Shown: positions 58,201 through 64,000 of the stretch, in pieces
Layout of the letters: the number at the start of each line of letters is the position of its first letter
How positions within the stretch are numbered: position 1 is the stretch's first letter
Assembly (NCBI RefSeq): GCF_042186555.1
Contig: NC_133336.1
Span: forward strand, 186,520,599 to 186,584,598
Length of the DNA: 64,000 nucleotides
Direction: 5' to 3'
Source: Aquarana catesbeiana
Taxonomy: Eukaryota > Chordata > Amphibia > Anura > Ranidae
Position numbers and translations under genes: made by a program
Notes under the pieces: generated by a model
Told to the model about the DNA's origin: nothing
Database searches by the model: none
The model's input: only the letters and a program-made list of their open reading frames with translations

Positions 58201-61200
58201 GGCATTATAACCCTTCTAACCTGGTGGCAAGCTGCCCTGGGCCCATTTCCAGAGGGTGGGAGATAGTCTGACTTAGTGGAGGCCTTGGCATAGTGCTGGA
58301 AAGAGCAGATCGTGCTTCCTGACTGGTATTCCTAGGAAAAAGAACACAGACATGTAAGGAATTTTTTAGTAAGTGAGGAATTTGCCCATCATTAAAGAAT
58401 GCAATTGTAAAGTATTATATAAAATGTGAAACAATTTTTATCGCCCATGCTGTAGCTATGTTGCAGTGTAGTGTATGGGCATAGCACAGAAGAGAGAAAA
58501 GTCCCTTGTAACACATGATGGCAGTGACACAAGTGTCATAACGATGTCACCCCTGTAGTATGGATAACATTACAGCCTGGCTGTGCAGGAGGAGATTGTA
58601 TACTGTTGGGTGTCAGTGAGCAGCAGACCATTTAAGCAGCTGTAGTGAGGAGGAAGAAGCATTGATGGAGGATATACGATGTAGAGACGGTGAGAGGATG
58701 CCCTGGTCTGCAACAAAATAGTTTTTTGTTTTTTTTTCATTCAACCAGCGGGTTGAACAAAAAAAAAAAAAAATCACAGATTCCCACATCCACACAAGTG
58801 CATTTTTATAGCACTGATCGCTGTATAAATGACAATAGTCCCAAAAATGTGTCAAAAGTGTCCGATGTGTCCGCCATAATGTCGCAGTCCCGATAAAAAT
58901 TGCAGATCGCCACCATTACTAGTAAAAAAAAAAAAAAATAATAATAAAGATGCTAAAAAACGATCCCCTATTTTGTAGACGCTAACTTTTGGGCAAACCA
59001 ATCAATATACTCTTATTGCGATTTTTTTTTACCAAAAATATGTAGAAGAATATATATCAGTCTAAACTGAGAAAAAAAATAGTTTTTTTTTTATATATTT
59101 TTGGGGGATATTTATTATAGCAAAAAGTAAAAAATATTGCGTTTTCTTCAAAATTGTCGCTCTTTTTTTTGTTTATAGCGCAAAAAATAAAAAACGCAGA
59201 GGTGATCAAATACCACCAAAACAAAGTTCTATTTGTGGGGAAAAAAAGGACGTCAATTTTGTTTGGAAGCAATGTCGCACGACCGCGTAATTGTCAGTTA
59301 AAGCGACGCAGTGCCGAAACGCAAAAAGTGCTCTGGTCAGGAAGGGGGTAAAATCTTCCGGGGCTGAAGCGGTTAACTTGCTGCTATGAAGCAGATGGTG
59401 CAATCATGGAAATGTGGGTGAAACTCCGCTTTAAAGTGGTTGTAAAGTATGAAAGCTGTTTTTACCTTCATGCATTTTATGCATGAAGGTAAAAAACCTT
59501 CAGTGTGCAGTCGCCCCCCACCCCCAAAACTTACCCGAGCCAGATCCTCATCCAGTATGTGGACAAGAGCAGAAGCTCTCCCGGGTCTCTCTCTTCTCAT
59601 TGGCTGAGACAAAGCAGAGGGAGCTATTGGCACCTGCTGCTGTCAATCACAGCCAGAGAGGAGAGAGCGGGGGCAGGACTGAGTGTCCCATAGACAGATA
59701 GGGAGGGGCCAGAACTGTCGGTAGGGGGACCCGAGAAGAGGAGGATCAGGGCTACACTGTGCATAATCATTACACAGAGCAGGTAAGTATGATGTGTGTT
59801 ATTGTATGGGGAAAAAAAGTAAATTCTTTAGATCAAATTAAATTTAGGTTTTTTTTTTGCAAGTACTCCTGCATCTATCTATCCCCATACCACACCAAGT
59901 AATAGGCAGAATGGAGCACAGCTTTACTCCAAGCTTTTATTTATGCCCACACCTTCATAACTGGACCAAGATGACTTCTCTCTCCTCTTCCCTTCCCCCT
60001 CCGCAAAACCTTTACAAAAAAGTAACAGGCACTCTTCCTATTTGTCCATGAAATGATAGCAGTATAGTATTAGGATTCTGAAAAGGAAATCTACGTACTT
60101 CACGTTGGTATTTGTGCAGATGATATATTCTATTTCATCAGAGTACGGGTTCTGAAAGGTGAAGGAGCTGGTTCTCATCAGCAACCAATCGCGGTTTTTG
60201 GACCGAAACCGAAACATAACAGACAGAACCTGGCCTTTTAATTTCACCACCTTGAAAGAGAAAAAAAAATTAGGAGACTAGCACAAAAAAAACAATATTA
60301 AAGAACAGATAAAAAGACAATCAGTGAAATACTAATTCTACCCAGCATATTTGGCACAGCAACATTTCACAGCATTTCAAATGGATAGTTGACTAATTTT
60401 ACTTTGAAGTGATATTATAGCCTTCATTTTTCTTTTTGCCCACCAATTTCTACTGCTGAAGTGAAGACTTACAATATACACTGACCAGCCATAACTTTAC
60501 GATGGTAGTCAGTCGCTGAAGTTCCCAAAGGAATTTAGGGAAAGCTGCACGGAGGGATCTGGCTCCATGGAAGTCCTTGGGCACATACACTATATTACCA
60601 AAAGTATTGGGACGCCTGCTTTTACATGCACATGAACTTTAATGGCATCCCAGTTAAGGATGAGCTCTGGCGTGTTCGCAGAGCCCGCCAGGAAGTCTGC
60701 CTGTGATCAGCTCCGTGCCAACTTCCTGGCGGGCTCTGCACGTGGGCTGTGCGAACACGCCAGAGCTCATCCTTAATCCCAGTCTTAGTCCGTAGGGTTC
60801 AATATTGAGTTGGCCCAACCTTTACAGATATAGCAGGTTCACCTCTTCTGGGAAGGCTGTCCACAAGGTTTAGGAGTGTGTCTATGGGACTGTTTGACCA
60901 TTCTTCCATTTGTGAGGTCAGGCACTGATGTGGACCTTGCTTTGTGCACTGGTGTGCAGTCATTTTGGAACAGGAAGGGGCCATCCCCAAACTGTTCCCA
61001 CAAAGTTGGGAGCATGAAATTATCCAAAATGTCTTTGTATGCTGACACCTAAGGCTTAAGAGTTCCCTTCACTGAAACCAAGGTGCCAAGCCCAAACCCT
61101 GAAAAACAACCCCACACCATAATCCTCCCTCCACGGAATGATTTGGACCAGTGCACAAAGCAAGGTCCATTAAGACATGGATGAGCGAGTTTGGGTGGAG

Positions 61201-62191
61201 GAACTTGACTGGCCTGACCTCAACCCGTTAGAACACCTTTGGGATGAATTAGAGTGGAAGCTACCAGCCAGGCCTTCTCGTCCATCATCAGTGCTTGACC
61301 TCACAAATGCACTTCTGGAAGAATGGTCAAACATTCCCATAGACACACTCCTAAACCTTGTGGACAGCCTTCCCAGAAGAGTTGAAGCTGTTATAGCTGC
61401 AAAGGGTGGGCCAACTCAATATTGAACCCTACGGACCAAGACTGGGATTAAGGATGAGCTCTGGGTGTTCGCACAGCCCACGTGCAGAGCCCGCCAGGAA
61501 GTCGGCACGGCGCAGATCACAGGCAGACTTCCTGGCAGGCTCTGCACGTGGGCTGTGCGAACACGCCAGAGCTCATCCTTAACTGGGATGCCATTTAAGT
61601 TCATGTGCGTGTAAAGGCAGGTGTCCCAATACTTTTGGTAATAAAGTGTATGTGCCTAAGGACTTCCATGGAGCCAGATCCCTCATTGCAGCTTTCCCTA
61701 AATCCCTTTGGGAACTTCAGGAACTTACTACCATCGCAAAGTTATGGCTGGTCGGTGTATATTGTAAGTCTTCACTTCAGCAGTAGTTCATGTGTGTAAA
61801 GGCAGGCATCCCAATACTTTTGGCAATATAAAGTATAAAGAGACCCAAACATGTATTGTGGAATGTTTCCTTGGTTGATGGGAATGTATTGGTTTACAAA
61901 ACTTAGAAGCGTTTAATACTACAGCATACACAGCTCCATAGAGGGTCAGTAGAAATGGAATTCATCCAGCATGTGCTCTCTCTCTCTCTCTCTCTCTCTC
62001 TGCTTCATGCATCAAATACCCTCAAACGCCCAACTATGGTCTGAATCTGATTGGTGGTTGCAGGAAACTTTACTTCTGGAATTTATTTTTTGCACCAGGT
62101 AGTCTGTCTAATGGACAACATGCAGAAGGTCTCGGCATCACCAGGGTACAGATAAAAAGGAATGTGGTGGAATGATGCCTTGCCTTCCTAA

Positions 62192-62223
<32 letters not shown>

Positions 62224-62526
62224 CAGGGAAGAGCCACGAGAGCCGCCGGGGGACACCAGAAGAGGATGTTCGGGGCCACTCTGCAAAACGAGCTGCACAG
62301 TGGAGGTAAGTATGACGTTTGTTATTTAAAAAAAATAAAACACGATCCTTTACAATCACTTTAATTCAGTTGAACCATCCTGTCTCACAAACAGATCATA
62401 AATATTTCTAAGTATGCAAGTCAAGTGTGAAGGTCCATAATCAAATCTTACCTGCTGAAAACTGTCTCTGAGAAGCTGCTGGTCTTCTGGGTGGGCAAAC
62501 TCCACTATGTCCTTCCCTAGGAGTTC
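44082..62526 (-). CDS. arnt: ARNT, 3' half: ten coding exons ending at the stop codon
   Basis: ARNT is the common bHLH-PAS partner of AHR, HIF-alpha and SIM proteins and acts in the nucleus. The exons, in gene order, are 62452-62526, 60099-60250, 58221-58331, 53916-53991, 51207-51330, 48959-49061, 47547-47694, 46512-46653, 45119-45267 and 44082-44171. They total 1170 nt (389 residues plus stop) in one uninterrupted frame. The first two encode the end of PAS-B (DQQLLRDSFQQ, VVKLKGQVLSVMFRFRSKN, SSFTFQNPYSDEIEY). The rest is the Gln/Ser/Pro-rich transactivation region, ending DMLSILGDQ...NSEEF..LNMF..FAE. This C-terminus matches ARNT rather than ARNT2 as I recall them. The bHLH, PAS-A and first part of PAS-B lie beyond 64000. 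Length and exon structure match the vertebrate gene. No sign of pseudogenisation. Confidence 0.97.
44230..45064. mobile_element. hAT element with minisatellite in the last ARNT intron
   Basis: Reversed relative of 30393-31274. The left end is AAGGGGTATTCAAAC (decayed CAGGGGTCTCCAAAC) and the right end is TTTGGGGACCACTG. The flanks CTCTAGAG and CTCTAGGA are a decayed 8 bp duplication. It fills nearly the whole 947 bp intron. Confidence 0.88.
44290..44970. repeat. 32 bp minisatellite (reverse of the 30.5 kb array)
   Basis: About 21 copies of gtgtcagtgggaggaatagt + gccccatccttg. Copies at 44640-44820 are almost identical and produce overlapping frames of 78-87 codons that are artefacts. Confidence 0.95.
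45119..45267 (-). CDS. arnt: ARNT exon (penultimate)
   Basis: 149 nt, ttttgcag acceptor and gtaagt donor. With the preceding G it reads ATEVGQPRVPFQTRAADAVG, then VWPQWQNQHHGPN and QASQSEVFP. The VWPQWQ motif is typical of ARNT. Confidence 0.96.
45268..46511 (-). other. arnt: ARNT intron
   Basis: No repeat family or other gene was recognised in this 1.2 kb intron. Confidence 0.5.
46512..46653 (-). CDS. arnt: ARNT exon
   Basis: 142 nt, tctctacag acceptor and gtaagc donor. It encodes TKTQSPPFGMGNFQ, a Ser-rich stretch and SAYPNLASRANSF, with the last base joining the next exon (Ala). Confidence 0.96.
46654..47546 (-). other. arnt: ARNT intron
   Basis: Nothing recognisable apart from AT-rich sequence. 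Confidence 0.5.
47547..47694 (-). CDS. arnt: ARNT exon
   Basis: 148 nt, ttgtag acceptor and gtatga donor. It encodes NSSMVPPANIIQQPVSAGQ, then ILAQISRHTSPTQ and ARPSFTAQ. Confidence 0.96.
47829..48430. mobile_element. TTAA-flanked MITE in an ARNT intron
   Basis: TTAA at 47825 and 48431. The ends AAGTAAAGTATGGG and GGGTAAAGCTACTCT are only weakly inverted. The interior is GC-richer and non-coding. Confidence 0.5.
48725..48782 (-). mobile_element. End fragment of the TTAA element family seen at 2560
   Basis: Reversed copy of the CCACTTGCCGACCG...gctgaaagacggctacagcg terminus, ending GGCAAGTGATTAAG. Only this end is recognisable. Confidence 0.75.
48959..49061 (-). CDS. arnt: ARNT exon
   Basis: 103 nt, ccataacag acceptor and gtatga donor. 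It encodes DQNKALNPSGVPVNQQLF, then PQASTFTPAPRPVDNF, split codons at both ends. Confidence 0.96.
49062..49880 (-). other. arnt: ARNT intron with low-complexity sequence
   Basis: G-rich and C-rich runs at 49380-49570 (for example G8 and C9). Opposed open frames here are artefacts of base composition. Confidence 0.55.
49885..50829. mobile_element. TTAA-flanked element in an ARNT intron
   Basis: TTAA-GCACTTCAGCC (TTAA at 49881) and GCAGTGG-TTAA (50830). The same family as 9477, with the diagnostic gcgatctgcgatttttat block and an internal gagagcgatc inverted pair at 50590-50630. Confidence 0.8.
51207..51330 (-). CDS. arnt: ARNT exon
   Basis: 124 nt, gcaaacag acceptor and gtgggt donor. It encodes VPVQPVGSAVSDHSKALEKS, then DSLYGQERDPRFAEIY. 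The ALEKSD and RDPRF motifs are conserved in ARNT. Confidence 0.96.
51440..52290. mobile_element. Inverted-repeat element with a central (TA)n tract
   Basis: The outer parts (ccctgctgacccacgctgtg / cacagcacgggtcagcaggg) and inner parts (tgtccaatcacagcac, cacagagt) are inverted across the (TA)n run. MITE-like; the target duplication was not resolved. Confidence 0.6.
51944..52016. repeat. (TA)n microsatellite, about 36 units
   Basis: An uninterrupted TA repeat at the axis of the surrounding inverted-repeat element. It is self-complementary and can extrude as a cruciform. Confidence 0.98.
52392..53345. repeat. 33 bp tandem array, about 29 copies, in an ARNT intron
   Basis: The unit is tcacatgtgggtattaccta + gggaagctcggcg. 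The middle copies (52720-53270) are almost identical with a/g and g/c single-base variants. The first 330 bp are irregular, with shorter units (ctagtgagctcggcg). The 33 bp period leaves one frame open for 213 codons (unit MWVLPREARRH); no sign that it is a gene. Each unit contains CACATGTG, two overlapping E-boxes. Confidence 0.97.
53346..53915 (-). other. arnt: ARNT intron
   Basis: Nothing recognisable. Confidence 0.5.
53916..53991 (-). CDS. arnt: ARNT exon
   Basis: 76 nt, tttgcacag acceptor and gtgagc donor. It encodes QQPPPQADMDVVSSRDNLG, then TYNHTQ. The Gln/Pro run is shorter than the poly-Gln I recall in human ARNT. Confidence 0.95.
54307..54600. mobile_element. Harbinger-like MITE fragment
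   Basis: AAAGCCGGGTACACACGGGCC resembles the 27468 and 55345 termini, but no matching right end is present. Internal 'gtacacgggg'-type words and a poly-A (54353-54371) are seen. Confidence 0.5.
55134..56179. mobile_element. hAT-like element, non-autonomous
   Basis: TAGAGCTACACGATTAATCG and the inverted ATCGTGCAGCTCTA define the ends. Both subterminal zones carry atcgtgattct-like repeats. A Harbinger-like MITE is nested at 55345-55765. The target duplication is not clear. Confidence 0.72.
55345..55765. mobile_element. Harbinger-like MITE nested in the 55134 element
   Basis: TAATGCACCGTACACACGGTCGG and the inverted partner ending CCGATCGTCTGTACGGGGCATTA. Internal repeats of 'aattccgatcgtgtgtac'. 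The flanks (attg / caat) extend the palindrome, so the TSD is ambiguous. Confidence 0.8.
56180..56717 (-). other. arnt: ARNT intron
   Basis: Nothing recognisable. Confidence 0.45.
56718..56885 (-). repeat. SINE-like repeat, copy 1
   Basis: 'tatatagcgccgtgaattta', 'gcgctttacatatacattgt' and 'agagcttacaatctaag' match the reverse of 57355-57528. It is preceded by TTTATTTATTTC, the reversed (AATA)n tail. This is a widespread vertebrate short repeat; the class is inferred. Confidence 0.75.
57102..57283. mobile_element. Short MITE (TGATTTGCTAAATCTGGA family)
   Basis: The left ttgatttgctaaatctggaatgtgcaaaatttggtgcagct is mirrored by agctacaccagattttgcac...gtaaatcgacccc. The middle pairs agccaatcagcttctact with agaagctgattggtttct-like sequence. 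Non-coding. Confidence 0.8.
57355..57528 (+). repeat. SINE-like repeat, copy 2
   Basis: The same unit as 56718-56885, in direct orientation, ending in (AAATA)n at 57508-57528. About 470 bp separates the two inverted copies. Confidence 0.78.
57664..58116. mobile_element. TTAA MITE (AGCGGAGTTCCGC family)
   Basis: TTAA at 57660 and 58117 with AGCGGAGTTCCGC and GTGGAACTCCGCT. A relative of the insertions at 17375 and 25125. It has the same inner palindrome (agcagctacaaatactgcag). Confidence 0.9.
58221..58331 (-). CDS. arnt: ARNT exon
   Basis: 111 nt, ttcctag acceptor and gttaga donor. It encodes NTSQEARSALSSTMPRPPLS, then HPLEMGPGQLATR. Split codons at both ends. Confidence 0.95.
58332..58796 (-). 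other. arnt: ARNT intron
   Basis: Nothing recognisable; poly-T/A tracts at 58730-58775. Confidence 0.45.
58797..59372 (-). mobile_element. TTAA-family element, reversed and truncated
   Basis: A reversed copy of the 9477 family, ending GGCTGAAGCGG-TTAA at 59373. It breaks off at about 58797. Confidence 0.82.
59435..59830. mobile_element. TTAA-flanked MITE (AAGTGGTTGTAAA family)
   Basis: TTAA at 59431, AGTGGTTGTAAAG and a GC-rich interior like 11239-11708. It contains the short palindrome accttcatgcattttatgcatgaaggt (59463-59489). The right boundary is approximate. Confidence 0.68.
60099..60250 (-). CDS. arnt: ARNT exon, end of PAS-B
   Basis: 152 nt, ctttcaag acceptor and gtacgt donor. It encodes VVKLKGQVLSVMFRFRSKN, then WLLMRTSSFTFQNPYSDEIE and YIICTNTNV. 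PAS-B is a protein-interaction domain. Near-identity to vertebrate ARNT is visible. Confidence 0.97.
60655..60775. mobile_element. 121 bp hAT MITE, left arm
   Basis: TAAGGATGAGCTCTGGCGTG and its inverted partner with the 8 bp duplication ATCCCAGT (60647-60654 and 60776-60783). The terminus resembles that of the 6.4 kb hAT element (AGGGATGAGC), so it may be mobilised by the same transposase. Confidence 0.93.
61177..61425 (+). pseudogene. Tc1 transposase C-terminal fragment
   Basis: 82 codons with LDWPDLNPLEHLWDELEWKL (final catalytic Glu) and the usual C-terminal ending of this Tc1 family, NLVDSLPRR...GPTQY. The N-terminal half is absent. Confidence 0.8.
61449..61581. mobile_element. 133 bp hAT MITE, right arm
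   Basis: The same MITE in the opposite arm with duplication ACTGGGAT (61441-61448 and 61582-61589), the reverse complement of the left site. It is slightly longer and has point differences (for example gtctgcctgtgatc versus gtcggcacggcgc). Confidence 0.93.
61978..62001. repeat. (TC)n microsatellite
   Basis: About 12 TC units in an ARNT intron. A (TG)n/(TA)n run follows at 62192-62224. Confidence 0.95.
62215..62360. mobile_element. Fragment of the AAGTGGTTGTAAA TTAA family
   Basis: Ends CTTTACAATCACT-TTAA (62361). Contains gtaagtatgacgtttgttatt as in the 59.8 kb copy. The left end is truncated at the microsatellite. Confidence 0.65.
62452..62526 (-). CDS. arnt: ARNT exon, PAS-B
   Basis: 75 nt (25 codons), aatttag acceptor and gtaaga donor. 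It encodes ELLGKDIVEFAHPEDQQLLR, then DSFQQ. The HPED motif is conserved in PAS-B; an Ala stands where I recall Cys in mammals (FCHPED). Confidence 0.96.
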
Positions 62527-64000
62527 CTAAATTAAAGACAACACTTATCAGACCGAGAACATTTACTGTGAACTCCAAGCTAGTGGCTGCAAACTGCAAC
62601 ACCATAAGGAATATAATATAGCAAGAACGGAAAATAGGGATAGGGTGGAAATCTTCATTGGGGACATCGGTTTCATTTACGTAGGAGAGATTTTTCTGAC
62701 TTCCTGAAGCATCTCCAGTACAGGATGCAAGAGAAATTTCCTCAATGGGACACAAGACAGGAAAGAAAGAAAGAACTTGACAGGGGTTTTAACCCTTCCC
62801 TACTCCATCCAAGACAAAAAATAAGGTTTTGGCTAATGATATACTTAAGAACCCAAGTCGGAGAAAATATAAAATTGCCCATTGAAGTGGGGCTGTGCCC
62901 GCACTGCAAGAGTTATTAGCTCATTTTGTCTAGGGGACAGGAGAAACAATTTTACTTGGACCCTGCGTTGGTCATTATGAGGTCAGGACCCATGACATCT
63001 ATAGCGAGAAGGAGAAGAAGTTGCAGGCAATGGTCTAGCTTCCGGAAGAAGCCAAGTATTGGGTACCTAAATCAATCCTTTTTTGTTCTTCTAGATCAAA
63101 ACAAGAAATGAACCCTTTCCGTGCAGACACAGCCCTACTTATTTTTTTTGCCCCGGAGCTGGCTTTTTAAAGGAAATATACCGTGACAGAAATAGAGAGT
63201 ATGTCAGCTTGAACATTTAAAGACCAGGCCAGACCAGTTTAGAGTTACAGAGGAGGTTTTTGTGCTAGATTTATTGCTCTCTGTACCAATCGCGGCGATA
63301 CCTCACATGTGTGGTTTGAACACCGTTGACATTTGCGGGCACAACTTACGTAAGCGTTCACTTCTGCGCGCGAGCACGGAGGGATGGGGCGCGTTAAATT
63401 TTTTAATTTCTTATTTATTTTATTTACATTTTTTTTTTTTTTTTTTTAACACGGTCCCTTTAAATTGATTTTCTTTTTTTAAATCACTTTTATTGCTGTC
63501 ACAAGGAATGTAAACATCCCTTGAGACAGCAATAGTCACGTGTCAAGTATTTTTGTTGAGGGATCTTAAAAGCTTTCAAAACGCCAAGTTTTGAGGCTCC
63601 TATGAGCCTTCCTCCCCTAATGCTTGAGGAAGGCGCGCGCCTGTGGTATACAGTTACATATTTGGGGGGCACACCCTACAATGCGTTTAAATTCAAGATG
63701 GTGCTGCTATAAGACCTAGAAACAGTACAAAATATTTTACAGCGCACATACAAGAATGACATTTCCTGCAAGGCTAGTAGTGGTATACAGTGCGCATGCG
63801 CCGAAACGTCGTTGCAACATCAGTGACGTCGCTTCGTTGTAGACCTGCGCTCTATCATCCATACCAGCTGAGCCTCGTTCTCAACCCAGGGACGTTGCAC
63901 ATACACATCCTGCTGGAAGGGACTGTTTTTCCACTCTCCCCTGGTTTTGAGCTTATCTACAGTTATACACGGAGTGACCACACTAACTGAGGGATCTGTG
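62527..64000 (-). other. arnt: ARNT intron (continues beyond the window)
   Basis: No further ARNT exon was found. 63491-63640 matches the dispersed repeat at 39130. A poly-T tract lies at 63429-63447. Short open frames here show no recognisable protein. Confidence 0.55.

Larger units (their letters stand above)
60451..61835. mobile_element. Palindromic Tc1-like element with a MITE in each terminal repeat
   Basis: The arms run 60451-~60960 and ~61290-61787 in inverted orientation (gctgaagtgaagacttacaa and its reverse). Each arm holds a terminal repeat (tatattaccaaaagtattgg) and a C-terminal piece of a Tc1 transposase, on the - strand near 60799-60990 and on the + strand at 61177-61425 (WPDLNPLEHLWDELEW). 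A hAT MITE lies at the same place in both arms (60655-60775 and 61449-61581). The third-family relative at 32461 lacks it. A further copy of the Tc1 end follows at 61787-61832. Confidence 0.85.

Noticed and set aside
62441..62755. 104-codon - strand frame around the ARNT exon
   Set aside because: A different frame from the real exon (62452-62526); the ARNT frame gives ELLGKDIVEF instead.

Overview
This window is a stretch of vertebrate chromosome, most likely from an anuran amphibian and possibly a ranid-type frog. It holds the 3' ends of two host genes pointing towards each other, separated by about 33 kb of transposon-rich DNA. The frog call is an inference. It rests on the protein sequences, on introns of 1-9 kb filled with DNA transposons, and on the repeat families (a Tc1 family with about 210 bp terminal repeats, BED-finger hAT elements, Harbinger elements, a Penelope-like element and many TTAA-flanked elements). 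No prokaryotic-type genes, CRISPR arrays, rRNA or tRNA genes were seen.

Host genes. On the + strand, the last two coding exons of a papain-family cathepsin (L/S/K group) lie at 2133-2238 and 10779-10878. They carry the active-site His and Asn and are followed by a polyadenylation signal at 11007. On the - strand, ten consecutive coding exons of ARNT (aryl hydrocarbon receptor nuclear translocator) run from 62526 down to the stop codon at 44082. They encode 389 residues: the end of PAS-B and the whole C-terminal transactivation region. All ARNT splice junctions found are GT-AG and keep the frame. ARNT beside a cathepsin fits the human CTSS-CTSK-ARNT neighbourhood. Here the cathepsin and ARNT are tail to tail, whereas human CTSK and ARNT are, from memory, in the same orientation.

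Layout. 1-2.1 kb: cathepsin intron with a broken hAT copy and a hAT-like MITE. 2.6-9.2 kb: a TTAA-flanked element containing a 3.8 kb hAT element (AAGGGCAC target duplication) filled with a C-rich minisatellite, then a CATCAGTGCC satellite with a 664 bp higher-order repeat, then a mariner-type MITE. 9.5-10.7 kb: a second TTAA-flanked element with a 77 bp-arm hairpin. 11.8-13.4 kb: a Tc1 copy. 13.9-21.3 kb: a dispersed repeat (copy A) split by a 6.4 kb hAT element. 21.3-26.5 kb: a Tc1 element split by a Penelope-like element. 27.5-29.1 kb: Harbinger element. 30-32.4 kb: copy B of the dispersed repeat, split by a hAT and a Harbinger MITE. 32.5-42.2 kb: further Tc1, TTAA, foldback and minisatellite elements. 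44-62.5 kb: ARNT, whose introns carry more of the same, including a 33 bp x ~29 tandem array.

How the parts relate. I found no new multi-gene system. The most informative signal is the insertion record. Target-site duplications, paralogous empty sites and nested insertions give a relative chronology of hAT, Harbinger, TTAA-type, Tc1 and Penelope activity. Several recent-looking inverted repeats may form hairpin RNAs or cruciforms.
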